NCBI GenBank assembly: GCA_024362935.1
Contig: JANCRA010000066.1
Coordinates: 1,541,501-1,605,500, forward strand
DNA from: Setophaga petechia
Lineage: Eukaryota > Chordata > Aves > Passeriformes > Parulidae
Direction of reading: 5' to 3'
Length of the DNA stretch: 64,000 nucleotides
Of this stretch, positions 12,970 to 24,795 are shown piece after piece (position 1 is the first letter of the stretch; each line of letters opens with the position of its first letter). The notes beneath the pieces were generated by a model. That model made no database searches. It had not been told where the DNA came from and saw nothing but the letters and a program-made list of their open reading frames with translations. Position numbers and translations under genes: made by a program.

Positions 12970-13832
12970 CCAGAACAGGAGAATGGGGGATGGAGGAATG
13001 TGTGGAGCCCACAGTTCCATCAGCCAAACTGAGCAGTGTGGAGTGGTGTGTGAGGAACACCTTCCCCATGAGACCAGGAGAATGGGGGATGGAGGAATTT
13101 GTGGAACAGGAGAATGGGGGATGGAGGAATTTGTGGAACAGGAGAATAGGGGATGGAGGAATTTGTGGAAGAGGAGAATAGGGGATGGAGGAATTTGTGG
13201 AAGAGGAGAATGGGGGATGGAGGAATTTGTGGAACAGGAGAATAGGAGATGGAGGAATTTGTGGAACAGGAAAATGGGGGATGGAGGAATTTGTGGAACA
13301 GGAGAATAGGGGATGGAGGAATTTGTGGAAGAGGAGAATAGGGGATGGAGGAATTTGTGGAAGAGGAGAATGGGGGATGGAGGAATGTGTGGAACAGGAG
13401 AATGGGGGATGGAGGAATTTGTGGAACCCACAGTTCCATCAGCCAAACTGAGCAGTGTGGAGTGGTGTGTGAGGAACATCTTCCCCATGAGACCAGGAGA
13501 ATGGGGGATGGAGGAATGTGTGGAACAGGAGAATAGGAGATGGAGGAATTTGTGGAACAGGAGAATGGGGGATGGAGGAATGTGTGGAACAGGAGAATGG
13601 GGGATGGAGGAATGTGTGGAACAGGAGAATAGGGGATGGAGGAATTTGTGGAAGAGGAGAATGGAGGATGGGAGGATGGAGGAATTTGTGGAACAGGAGA
13701 ATAGGGGATGGAGGAATTTGTGGAACAGGAGAATAGGGGATGGAGGAATTTGTGGAACCCACAGCTCCAGCAGCCAAACTGAGCACTGAGGAGTGATGTG
13801 TGAGGAACACTTTCCCCATGAGACCAGCAGCC
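12970..13832. repeat. 32-bp minisatellite with higher-order structure
   Basis: The unit is AATGGGGGATGGAGGAATTT followed by GTGGAACAGGAG (32 bp; starts at 13081 and 13113). A longer linker, beginning CCACAGTTCCATCAGCCAAA and ending CCCCATGAGACCAG, recurs at about 13008, 13428 and 13757. It divides the array into blocks of about 420 and 329 bp. Because 32 is not a multiple of 3 and no stop occurs in the unit, frames stay open on both strands (up to 355 codons on minus); these are artefacts. Confidence 0.95.
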
Positions 13833-14587
13833 TGCATGAGTAGCTGAGAAATGTGTGGGGAATGAGAACTAATCCTCTTGGAGAAGAACCTGTAATTTCC
13901 CCCCAGGAGAGAAGCAGTGCTACAGCTGGAAGGGCAGGTAGGAGCAGCACTGCCTCCAGCTCTGCCTGAGCATTCTGCTTGTACAGGAACTCTGAGGCCA
14001 AACATCACCAGAGTGTACAGGACAGTGTGTGCTCATCTGAAGAGAGAATGGAGGAGATAATGGAGCATCTCTCACAGGGATTTCCCAGAGAATATGGAAC
14101 AGGTTGTACCAACACCATGGGAATACAACAGGATGTGTAGTTGTACCAGGATCAGTAGCTAAAATAAAAGTGTAGCATAAAATTAAGTTCTTTCAATGGA
14201 GATGCACAGGTTGAGGCTTTATCCTACTGTGTGCTTTGCAATTGCATTGATATGTGAGGCACAGGATTCCTATTTCATCTTCCTTACAGGGTGCTTTGGT
14301 AAACATTCATTTCTTCCATTTATATTGCCATGGGAATGTTTTCTAAGTTCTCCTGTGGCAGTGTGGACTCTGTGTGCTATCAATTACACCCATGAGCTGA
14401 GTGGATTAGAAAATTGGCCACCCCTTCAACAGAACAAAAATTATGCAGGAAAATATTAATATTCTTGGTTTTTCCTTCGTATTCTTCCTTCCAAATTCAT
14501 ACCTGAGGAACATCTGAGAACAGTGTGGCCCAGACCAATGATTCCAGTGAGCATATATAGTACCACTGGCACCTAAATGTGTGAAAT
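13833..14587. other. Non-coding, no recognised feature
   Basis: Unique sequence between the minisatellite and a CR1 tail. I see nothing to annotate. Confidence 0.55.
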
Positions 14588-14685
14588 TCACAGAATCACA
14601 GAATCACAGAAATTCTAGGTTGGAAGAGACCTTTAAGATCATCGAGTCCAACACATGTTCTAACACCTCAATTCCCCTCTCCCTC
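14588..14685 (-). mobile_element. CR1 LINE 3' terminal fragment
   Basis: Starts with three CACAGAAT-type octamers, then GGTTGGAAGAGACCTTTAAG and ATCATCGAGTCCAAC, the antisense CR1 end. About 100 bp. Confidence 0.8.
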
Positions 14686-16247
14686 CTCCTCCTCCTGCAG
14701 GGGCCCATGGCTCTCTGTGATGGTGAAGCAGCAGCAGCCACTTAGCACAGGCAATTGAAGGATTTCTCACCTGCCCAGCCTGCCTGAGCCTCTTGCCTGT
14801 GGGATATGAACTCATGTCTCCAGCTCTCCTTGTCATCCACATGCTTCCTTGAGGCTTGCTTTTGTATTAAAGTGCCTGCAACTGGTCTCAGGATTCAGAA
14901 AGGCAGCATGTCACTGGTGACTACTAATAGCAATTACTGCAAATTCACCTATAGGATATACACCTGCATGACATGGAGCAGATTAAAGATTAAAACAGTC
15001 ATTTGGCAAGGAAATAACAGCCACCCCATCCTTTCAGTACATAACTGTGTCTGCTTGCTGCAAGTACCTTAGAGTACCTGCCCAATATTCTCCCTGTTTT
15101 GGTCATTTTTACTTGGACATGGTTTTGAGAAGCCACAACTTATTTAGACCTCCTTTTCTGTGAATGAGTAGTTAAAAATTGTTTTTTTCAAGCTTCATTA
15201 TTTTGCACTTGTCTATACTAGTAGGTAATGGAATTGTGTTGCAGGAGACTCACAGCTGGATGTGACAGTCAGAACCAGATGTTCACACAACAGGCCAGAC
15301 ACAGCTGGTTCTCTTTAGCTGGCAAGGGATGTAGAACAAGTAACTGCAGAGACAGCAAGCCTGAAAAAAAATCTAAGGTAATCAAGCTAAATATGCCTGG
15401 AGTTTTAGGCCATCTGGAAGATTGCCAGAAGGCTATTTATTCTGATGTCTACACCTGCTGAATGGGAATGCTTTGTGTGAACTCAGAGCTTGAAGTAACA
15501 CTGTTTCTCTCCCTTTTTCAGAACTTCACTCCCTCTAGGCAGTGTTTCTTGCTTGATAAATTGTGCTCTACAACTTAGGTTTGATGTAAAAAAACCCAAG
15601 AAGCCAAACCTTAAACTTACATCCTGGCTGTTGATGAGCAGAGCAGGAAAACAGTGCAACACTTGAGAACAGAAAGGGAGCACAGTGTCACAGATTTCCC
15701 CTCAGAGAGTTCAAGTCTGTGGGCAGTGCAATCTGCTGGATGCACTGAGAGCCACTGGAAGGATTTTCTTTGTCCCATTTCTGGTGAGCTGGGAGGGAAA
15801 TTCCCACAAGCTCTTTTGGCTGCTGCTGCTGCTGTGTGCACGCTCACCTCCCTGTGCTCAGTGACAGATTGCTCCCACAAGGCCCCATCTGGCTCAGCCC
15901 TGCTGGCTGCAGCCTCCTCCTCACAGCCCAGCAGCACCTGCCTGGCTGTCAGCATGAAAAACTCCTGGGACTTCCATTTTACAAAAAGTTTTGGTGGTGT
16001 GCATGCTCCTACAGTGATGAATATTTGACTGAGATGATATCTCAGTGTTAAGGGAGGATTTTTGGATAAACAGGACCAAGAAGATAAGAGATAGAAGGAT
16101 GGCTGTCTTAAAGCTGCTGGCAGGGTAGAGATCTCTTTGAAGACACAGGTTTCCCCAAGTTCTGTGCCTCTGTAAGGAAATGAGAGCCTCTCACATGAGC
16201 CACTAGTTACCTTTAGGAGTGATGTCCACTGCTCTCAGGGCTTTAGC
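14686..16247. other. Non-coding, no recognised feature
   Basis: Unique sequence. A locally GC-richer stretch at 15800-15950 has open frames on both strands but no domain. I see nothing to annotate. Confidence 0.5.
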
Positions 16248-16843
16248 TGGACAGACTGACCCCAAGATACATTAGAAAGTCTCTTTTCTCAGCCTGGTGG
16301 TCAAAGAAGGAGTCAGAGCTCTTCAGTTCTTGTTCTCAAGGTTGTTTATTGGTTTTTATCTATAAAATTCTTTCCCCTGTCCTGCCAAGGTCCGTTCAGC
16401 AGGTCAGACAGAGGCACTCTGGTGTTATCTTTTTATACTAAAAACTACGTGTACAATATTTGCAATAAATTCCCAATACCTATCACATATGTTAGACAGT
16501 GAGCTTATACTCTAAACCAATCTAAAAGTGCCAACATCACAGCAGAAGATGGAGGCCAAGAAGAAGAAGGAGAAAGGCTGGACACACCCAGATTCCTCCC
16601 TCTTGTCTCCTGAACCCCCATTCTAAAAACCTCAAAAATCTCTTTTTCACCCCATGACAAACTAACTATTATTCTACTTATACTTTCGTGGCTTGCAGAT
16701 CCTCATATAAGGTTGGTAATTGTTTTTTCTATGGGTCATAATCAAAGGCACAGAGGTCTTGGGCTCTGTGCCAGGGTCTCTGAGCCCCCTGGCAGGGGTC
16801 CTGACAGTCCAGGACAGCCAGAGGGATGTCCTGAATTCCAACA
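16248..16843 (-). mobile_element. Solo LTR, family B
   Basis: About 596 bp. In LTR orientation it begins TGTTGGAATTCAGGACATCC and holds a GGGGGCTCAGAGACCCTGGC-like U3 block. It also has the family's purine/pyrimidine tract (AAGAAGAAGAAGGAGAAAGG as seen on +) and the reversed polyadenylation signal TTTATT at 16345-16350. Copies of the same family lie at 24, 40, 43 and 61-62 kb. No internal genes and no clear target duplication. Confidence 0.8.
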
Positions 16844-18059
16844 CACTGCCACAATAGTAAGCTCTTACAAACACACAAAAATCTGCCTTTTCTTGTATTT
16901 GGTTGTCACCAATATCTTCCTGATCACTGTACTGATGCCTGCAGTACAATTCTCTGAGGCTCAGGCTCTCACCCTCTCCTCAGCAAGCAGCACCACAGAT
17001 TTTGCCACCTCTCCAGCCCAGTGTGTGCTGAGCACTAACCATGCTCTGCCTGACTTGCCTGCACTGGTGAGGATTGTGCCCACTGCTGTCAGTACCATCC
17101 CTGCTTCTCAGATGCTGCAAATGAGAATTTCACTCTTTCTGCTCATGGACCTGATATTTCTTCAAGTGTTGTTACTGCTCTGTGCCACTTTTGGTGGGAC
17201 TGGAGTTAGTTTTCTTTATAGTAGCTCATATGGTGCTGCCTTTTGCAGTTGAGGGGAAAAGAGTGCTGATAACACACTGATGTTCCAGTTATTTTCAAAT
17301 ATTGCTTGCACAGCATCAAGGATTTCTTTTCTGCCTCCCAGACTGCTCCTCCCCTGGGGGGAGGCTGGAGGTGAAGGAGAAGCTGAGAGGGGACACAGCT
17401 GACCCCAAGAGATTTTCCACAATACACGACATCATGCTGTGCAATAAAAGCTGTGGGGAAGGAGGAAGAAGGAGGAACATTCAGAGAAATTGTGTTTGTG
17501 TTCCCAAGTCACTATGAGATGTGCCAGAGCCCTGCTGTCCTGGGGATTGCAAATACCTGCTTGCTCATGGACAGGGAGTGAATTCCTGCTTTTATTTTGC
17601 TTGCACATGCAAAGCAATCCAGGAATTTTACCTCTTAAGCTGTTGTTATCTCAACACATGATTTTTCACATTTTTACTCTTCTGATTGTTCCCCCATCTC
17701 ACTGTGGCAAAGTGAGCAAGCTGTGGCAAGGCACTGAGCCTCCTGCCAAGGCTGAACACTTCATGTCCCAAAGGCAGGATGAGTTCAGGGGATTCTCTGT
17801 AAATGCACCAGAGTTCCCTCTCAATTTCCTCACCTTTGCTGAAGGATACAGTGGACTTCCTAAAATTCTTATGGAATGTCTGTTCCTTAACCTGACCCAG
17901 ATAAGTGATGTGTTATGCTTTGCCAGAAAGAAATTACAGTTTTTCTTTGACTATTTGTTTGGTTTCCATTAGCAGAGAGGTGAACTACAGAGTACTCAAG
18001 CTGATACCTTTGAAGGACATGAGACTTAAAACCAAATAAAAGATCTACTGTGTGTTATA
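16844..18059. other. Non-coding, no recognised feature
   Basis: Unique sequence; the longest open frame (17490-17972) has no recognisable domain or coding composition. I see nothing to annotate. Confidence 0.5.
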
Positions 18060-18432
18060 AGCAATAATCAATAATTGAAAGCCTTGTTAAAACATTGTTG
18101 AAGAGTATTTCATAAGAAAAGTAGTTATACTGCATTTCATGCTTAATTCAATGTCAATTAGCTGATTGTTAACTTCCCTCCAGCTAAATCTTGTTCAGCA
18201 CAGAGAAGAGAAATCAAAAGCATTCTAGCTTTAACAAGCCTGGTGTTTCAATCATTCATCTCTGCCCGCGGGCTTGAAATCAATGTCAGCAGACGTTTCA
18301 TTGCCATTTTATCAGCCATTTCTGCATGTCACTGCTTTCTTGGCTGCCCTGATTGTCCCTCAGAATCGGCGGTGGCAATCGGAATTCACCTGGAGCACAA
18401 AACCGGGCAGCTCACACCTGACCCGCTGCAGG
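18060..18432. promoter_or_regulatory. Candidate conserved non-coding element
   Basis: Non-repetitive AT-rich sequence rich in homeodomain-type cores (AATCAATAATTGAAAG, CTTAATTCAATG, TCAATTAGCTGATTG). It is followed by a mixed block that keeps CpGs (GCCCGCGGGC near 18265, GCAGACGTTTC near 18289). Its texture resembles vertebrate conserved enhancers. This is inference only. Confidence 0.3.
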
Positions 18433-18435
18433 TAA

Positions 18436-18925
18436 CCCGAGCAGCTCCGAGCAGCTCCGAACGGCTCCGGACGGCCCCCGGTGGCTCTGAACGGCTCCAA
18501 ACGGCCCCGACTGGCCCCACACGGGTCCAAACAGGTCTGAACGGCTCCAGAAGGCCCTGAACAGCTCCGAGCAGCCCAGAGTGACCCTGAGCGGCCCCAA
18601 ATGGTCCCAAATGGTCCCGAGCGGCTCCAGACGGCTCCGAGTGGCCCCAAACAGCTCCAAACGGTCCCAAACAGTCACGAAAGGTACCAAACGGTCCCTA
18701 ATGGCTCCGAGAGGCCCCGAGCGGTTCTGGTTGGTTCCGAACAGTTCCGAACGGACCCAAACGCCTCCGGATAGTCCCGAGTGGTTCCGAACGATCCCGA
18801 GTGGTTCCGAGAGGCCCCGAGCGGTTCTGGTTGGTTCCGAACGGTTCCGAACGGACCCAAACGGCTCCGGACAGTCCCGAATGGTTCCGAACGGTTCCGG
18901 ACGGCTCCGAACGGCTCCGTGCTCC
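18436..18925. repeat. CpG-rich 10-bp tandem array
   Basis: About 49 units of variants of CCGAACGGTT/CCGAACGGCT, nearly all exactly 10 bp. Two 82-bp stretches starting at 18711 and 18811 (both GAGGCCCCGAGCGGTTCTGG) are exactly 100 bp apart, showing a higher-order duplication of ten units. Long open frames on both strands follow from the missing stop codons. Confidence 0.93.
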
Positions 18926-19004
18926 CGGGAGCGGTCCGGGCAGGGCAGCAGGGCTGGGGCGGCCTTCAGCACCGCGGACAGCGGCCGCCAGCCCGGCTGC
19001 GGGG

Positions 19005-19815
19005 CTTCCTCTGCCCTCCTCATCATCTTTCCTCCTCCTCGGCCTTCCTCCTGCTCAGGCCTTCCCCCAGCCATCCTCCTCCTCATCATCATCATCCTTC
19101 CTCCTCAGCCTTCCTCCTGCTCAGGCCTACTTCTCTTCAGCCCTTCCCTCAGCCCTCCTCCTTGGCCTTCCTCTTGCTCGGCCCTTCTCTCAGCCGTCCT
19201 CCTCCTCATCCTTCCTTTTCCTCAGCCTTTCTCCTCCTCGGCCTTCCTCCTGCTCAGGTCTACTCTTTTTCGCCCTTCCCTCAGCCCTCCTCCTCCTCAG
19301 CCTTTCTCCTCTTCGGCCTTCCTTCTCTTCAGCCCTTTCTCCTCCGCAGCCTTCCTCCTGCTCGGCCCTACTTCTCTTCAGCCCCCCTACTCCTCCTCAG
19401 CCTTCTTCTTGCTCGGCCCTTCCCTCAGCCGTCGTCCTCCTCATCCTTCCTTTTCCTCAGCCTTTCTCCTCCTCAGCCTTCCTCCTGCTCAGCCCTCCTC
19501 TTCTTCAGCCCTTCCCTCAGCCCTCCTCCTCCTCAGCCTTTCTCCTCATCAGATATCTTCCTCCACCTCAGCCCTCCTCCTCCACCTTTCTTCTCCTCAG
19601 CCTTCCTCCTCTTCAGCCCTTTCTCCTCCTCAACCTTCCTCCTCCTCCTCAGCCCTTCCCTCAGCCCCTCTCCTCCTCCTCCTCAGCCTTCCTCTTCCTC
19701 CTCAACTCTTCTGCTCCTTGGTCTTCCTCCTCCTCAGCCCTTCCCTCCTCCTCTACCTCCCCCTTCTCAGCCTTCCTCCTTCTCAGCCTTCCTTCCCCTC
19801 AGCCCCCCTCTGCCT
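19005..19815. repeat. Polypyrimidine (TCC/CTT) minisatellite
   Basis: About 0.8 kb of almost pure pyrimidine on the + strand, built of CCTTCCTCCTCCTCAG-, CCTTCCCTCAGCC- and CTCCTGCTCAGGC-like units. Nearly every unit ends in CAG or CGG after a pyrimidine run. The strand bias and mirror-like stretches give triplex (H-DNA) potential. The + frames of about 360-430 codons (Ser/Pro/Leu/Phe only) are artefacts. Confidence 0.93.
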
Positions 19816-21251
19816 TGGGAACCAGCCAAACTCACACACAGAGAACAGCTTTATGTGTGGGAATAACTCTTGAAAGATGAACAAACTGAGGGGCTCTCAG
19901 GCACAAAAGTTTTCCTACCTACATATGCTTGAATTGCCTGTAGAAAGTTGTGTCAAAAAATAGCAGGTGACCACATAAAATTTATAAAGCATCACAGGCA
20001 TTGCTGTTTGCTTCACAATGCCACCACATCAATAAATTGGGAGATTCACCTCTGTGAACTGAAGAGAGCAAGGCTGAAGTCTGAATTTGGATGTTTCAGT
20101 CTTGTCAAGCTCCTGCACAACTGGAATTGATAAAACCTGGGAGTGTGATTGCTGCACTTACACTGCAGGCAATACAGCAAGGTGTGGTGCACTCAGGAGT
20201 GACACAGGAGTGGGATTTCATATTTCCTGCTCTTTCCAGATCTGGTCCGAGGTGCTCTAGCCTCAACTCAAGCTTTTCCAAGATCTGATTCACTTTTGGG
20301 ATCTGTGGTTTTCTGCCTGCTGCAGGAACAGGGTGCATCTGGTGAGAAGAGCAGACTCACCATCGTTACCCTCAACACACACATTGGTTCTTCAGCCTCA
20401 CTCACCTTGGACAAGTGATTTAAATGATGGGATCCAAATGTCTTCACCAAGACTAAGAGGAACTTGGCATCTGCCCAGGCAGGATTTGGTCACTGCTGTT
20501 TCTGAGTTAAATGGGAGACAAGCCAAAAAAAAAAAAAAAAAGTTATTTCCCTGACTCAGAGAGGTTTGCAAACACTGACAGAGCCCCCATGGATCAGACA
20601 GAAGTTATGGAAGTTCATTAATTTAAATAATTATCAGGAGCCTCACTCTGCTCCTCCAGTTTGTGTCATGTTGTTGTGGAGGCATCTACAGACAGGCAAA
20701 ATAAAGTACAGGCTGTGACAAGCCCACACTGTTTACCACATGTGGCTGAAGTGAGTTCTACAACTGATCTCCTAATAGTCTCAAGCATATTTGCCTTAAT
20801 ACTTAACACTAAATTTCTGTTTTCAGGATTTTGCTGCAGGTTTGATGACTACTTTTGTGACATTTCAGTTTCAACAGAAGTGCTTTTTCCCTTCATGAAA
20901 CAATGGTATTCACTGGGTGATTTTACAAATATTCCTTCACTGGAATGGTGCTACGCCTTAGCTCAGTCATGAATTTTCTTTTGGTTTTTCTAGTTTTTGT
21001 TTCTCAATTCAAGCTGTGACTGCATTTCTGTGTCAGGAGCTGCTTCTGGTGTTGGTAGAACCATGTAGAACCCAGCAGGATGGGAAAAGGGGGCTGAGGC
21101 TGACAAGTGCCACCAGAACACCAGCAGGACCTGTGACATTGCACAAATTGGACTGTCAGAGCTCCAGTTCTCCTTGATTCTGTCTCACAAACAGCTGAAA
21201 TCAAGGCTTTTCTCAAGAACTTCTGCTAAAAAAAAGCTGAAAGTGCAACAC
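19816..21251. other. Non-coding, no recognised feature
   Basis: Unique sequence with an A17 run at 20525-20541. I see nothing else. Confidence 0.55.
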
Positions 21252-21671
21252 TATGGTGTTCACATTCTCTGGAAAAATCCCTTCACCCAGGATTTTTCTC
21301 CTGGGAAGCTGAGAGGTCTCAGAGAAAAAGGAAAACAATAATTATCTGTTTTGCTTCTCCTGTGTTTTGCTCACATGTGGAATGTGTTTGGAGATTGTTT
21401 ACCAACAGGTAAACTGGTTTTATTAGGTTTCTGTGAATTGTTTTCATTTATTGGCCAACTGGGGCCAAGCTGTGTTGGGATTCTGGAGAGAGTCATGAGT
21501 TTTCATTATTATCTTTTTAGCCTTCTCTAAGTATTCTTTCTGTATTCTTTAGTATAGTAAAGTTTAACATCCTTTAATATAATATAGTATCATAAAATAA
21601 TAAATCAGCCTTCTGAGAACATGGAGTCAGATTCATTGTTCCTTCCTTCATCTGGGGGCAACACCAATACA
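21252..21671 (+). mobile_element. Solo LTR, family A variant
   Basis: Shares with 35.9 kb and 56.1 kb the blocks GGATTTTTCTCCTGGGAAGC, TGGAGATTGTTTACC, GTTTTCATTATTATC and TTCTGAGAACATGGAGTCAG. AATAAA at 21599-21604 sets the + orientation. The first base pair of the terminus has decayed (TATGG instead of TGTGG). No internal genes; the target duplication is not clear. Confidence 0.8.
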
Positions 21672-22439
21672 CCAGGGTGAGCAAAACTCCACCAAAATTC
21701 CAAAACATTTTTCCTAAGGAAGATCCCAACCTTGCTGTCACCAGTGGAAGCAGCAGCTTGCTCTGAACTCAACACTGCATTTATCTCATCTGTGCCTTCA
21801 TACAGAGACATCAAAATGAATATTTATTTTTTCTAGTATAAGCTTTTAAAAAGAAAGAACCCTGTGGGGGGCATTTATATGAACTGACAAGAAGCATCCT
21901 CTCTTTTCAGGTTCCAAAAATGTGATTTCAGTGCAGGAAGGTGAGACCTGTCTCCAAGACCTTTTTCTCTTGGGGCTGCAGAAACAACAGCCAACTTCTT
22001 TGCAGCCTAAATTAGCTGAGGATAAATAAAAATCAACACTCTGGGGAAAATTCTGAGAGAAACACAAAGGGAGAGAGAAAAAAAATCATCACCTGAAAAA
22101 ACCAAACTTTTTAGAACAAAACAAACTTTTCAGAATAAAATAGATTTTTCAATTTCTGAGACTTCTAGGCTAAAAAAAAAAAAAAGAAGAGGTGTCTTTT
22201 CCTATTTTGAAAATTGCTTTCACTTTCCTGCAATGAAGAGAGTTTCTAAGGATGGGAGAAGTTGAGTGGAGCTGCTGAGGAGCTGAAGTGGGGATCCAGC
22301 TATCAATGCTTCACCAGCTCAATGTGATTTGAGATGCAGTTTGCTTTTCTGTATCTCAGATCTCAGGGCTAAACCACAAACTGTACATGACACAACTAAA
22401 TTAATATTTAAAAATAATTACTTGCTGCCTGAAGGTAAA
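21672..22439. other. Non-coding, no recognised feature
   Basis: AT-rich, with an A-rich run at about 22172-22184. I see nothing to annotate. Confidence 0.55.
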
Positions 22440-22715
22440 CAGAAAAAGGGTAAATAATTGATAGCACTGGGACTGCCACACTGTAACTCTGCTGAGCGTT
22501 TATGATGTGCTGTGAAGGTTCAAAGGGATTGCTCGTCTGCTGCCTCTGAAGGAGGGTTTTTGCTAATCATTCCTGGGCTTGTTTTGTCAGCCAGCAATGT
22601 TTTCAGAGTTTGAAGCACCAGAATAGAATGCCAGCTTAATTTAGGTGAATCTCCAGTTTAATTTACTAACTTTCATTCCAAGATTTGCATTGTAAATGAT
22701 AAGGTGATTTTCATA
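22440..22715. promoter_or_regulatory. Candidate conserved non-coding element
   Basis: Non-repetitive sequence with TAAATAATTGATAG, GCTTAATTTAGGTG and GTTTAATTTACTAA cores and scattered retained CpGs (GAGCGTTTATG, GCTCGTCTGC). It ends at a T-rich tract (22717-22749). Conservation is inferred from texture only. Confidence 0.25.
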
Positions 22716-22749
22716 TATTTTTTTTCTTTTAATTTTTTTTTTTTTTTTT

Positions 22750-24021
22750 AGCCCATCAACATCTGAAGGGAAATTTTATGTAGTCTGCTGCCAAGAATGC
22801 AGAGTAACTTGCATTTAAGGAGTTGTTACATAACTTGCCACCCTATGACAATACCTGTCTGCAGAGCCTGGTGATGCCTTGGGTGTTGGTGGCTCTTCTG
22901 TTTGCAGTGGTAAATATCCATCCTCTTACAGCCCAACATGAGAATAATCAGCATTCAAAGTGGCAGATGACTGTAAAGAAAGGTCAGTGATTTCAAACTG
23001 ATTAATTTTCCCCCTCAGTCAGAAAGCCTCTCACACTGATTATTATGATTATTTTTATTTTTATTATTATTATATCTGCTGCCTCCACAATGGTCACCAT
23101 TGTTTTCTGATGTTAAAGCACAGCATGAGCAAACACACAGGTAGTGAGGTTGGGGAGGTCTGCAGGATTTTAAACACAGAGCCATGCACCTCTGTGGGGA
23201 AATGATCATTAGGTAAAACTTCAAAAAGAGAACAAAACTGAGTTGGGTGAGCCAAGCACAAAGTTTTATTTGCAATAGATTTCTCAGTTCTAGGGATAGG
23301 AATGTAGCTTCCTGTCTTTGTGCCCAGTCAGACCTTCAGCAATAGCAGCTTTGCACTGCCTAATACTTTAGTTTCATTGCTTGAAAATTCAATCTAAGCT
23401 TTCATTTCCATTTTGAGAAAAAGAAAAATCAAATTCTGTCCTCAGATGCTCGAGCATGAGGGCCATTAGAAGGCACAAAGTAATTCCCACACTCCACTGA
23501 GCAGTAGCCAGTGTTTCAGTGAAATCTGGGAGACTTTTTCCAGCTGCTGTGCATCTGGAAATGAGCAGGAGGGATGACTAAATAGAAAACATGAAAACAT
23601 ATGGAACTTCTGTCACTGGAGATTGGCAACATGTAAAAAAATTTCTCTGTTGTTTAAGAGTGCTCTGATCCTGTCTCTCTCTTTCAGCCCTGGAAGCCCA
23701 GGTTTGTATAATAGACACATAAAAACTGAGCACTGAGTCTCAGGTGGGACATACAGGTTTGTGGATATTAGGTCCAAGCTCAGTGTTTATAGCAGGGAAA
23801 TCAAATTGCCAGTTTTCATGTTTTAAAACTATGATTGCAGCATTTGGATAGTCCTGTATGTTCTAGCTCCACCAGCCCTCACTTACATGAGAATCCTCAC
23901 TTTCATTGTAAAAAATAATGCTATTTCTAGCCCTCATGGTTTCAGAGAAAGGCCTGAAAGTGTGGCAGGAGGTTCCTAAAGCAGAAGGGGACACACCAGT
24001 GCTGTGTCCAAAACATGAGTT
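22750..24021. other. Non-coding, no recognised feature
   Basis: Unique sequence with a short ATTATT-rich patch near 23036-23073. I see nothing else. Confidence 0.55.
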
Positions 24022-24627
24022 TGTCAGAGTGACCCCGAGAAAAGTTCCACAGTCTGTTTTCCCAGCCCGGCGCTTAAAGAAGGAGTCAGAGCTCTTCATC
24101 TCTTGGTCTCAAGGTTGTTTATTTTATCTTATCTAGAAAAATTTTCTCCTGCCCTGCCGAGGTCAGCTCAGCAAGACAGTCCAGGCACTCTGCCTGCCCC
24201 CGGGGTGGTGTTATGTCTTTATACTACAAACCACCTGTGCAATGTTTACAATTAGTTTCCAATGCCCATCACCTGTGTTAGACACTGAGCTTCTACTCTA
24301 AACCAATCTGTGAGTGCCAACATCACCACAGAAGATGGAGACCAAGAAGAAGAAGGAGAAAGGCTGGACACACCCAGTTCCCTCCATCTTGCCTCCTGAA
24401 CCCCCATACCAAAACCCTAAAATTTACTTTTCCACCCTGTGATAATTTCACTAATATTCTACTTAAACTGTTGTGGCTTGCTGATCTTCACAGAAGGTTG
24501 GTAATTTGCTCCAGGGGCCATAATCAAACCCACAGAGGCATTTTGGGCTCTGTGCCAGGGTCACTGAGACCCCTGGAAAGGGTCTTGGCTTCTCAGGACA
24601 GTCAGAGGGATGTCCTGGGTCCCGACA
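24022..24627 (-). mobile_element. Solo LTR, family B
   Basis: About 606 bp, from TGTCAGAGTGACCCCGAG at the left to GTCCCGACA at the right, with the reversed polyadenylation signal TTTATT at 24118-24123. It is one of the better preserved family B copies and defines both ends of the family. No internal genes; no clear target duplication. Confidence 0.85.
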
Positions 24628-24699
24628 ATGCTGTGCTCTCATTCCCTTTCTGCTGGCCAGGGAACTCCTGCATTTGCATGCTTGGTGTTCCCAACGCAA

Positions 24700-24795
24700 G
24701 GAAAGGCAAAACAAAAAAAAACAAAAAAAAGAAGAAAAGAATAGGAAAAAAAAAAAGAAAAAAACACAAAAAAGGAAGCCAAAAAAAGTCTGCTC
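24700..24795. repeat. A-rich low-complexity tract
   Basis: Runs of A broken by single C and G (AAAACAAAAAAAAACAAAAA style), immediately beside the LTR. It is not a retroposon tail that I can attach to any element. Confidence 0.85.

Noticed and set aside
12934..14001. 355-codon minus frame and several + frames
   Set aside because: Translation of the 32-bp minisatellite in rotating frames; no start context or domain.
18581..19873. 430-codon + frame and two overlapping frames of about 360 codons
   Set aside because: They lie wholly in the decamer and polypyrimidine arrays; all frames are open because the units lack stops, and the product is repeat-encoded Ser/Pro/Leu.
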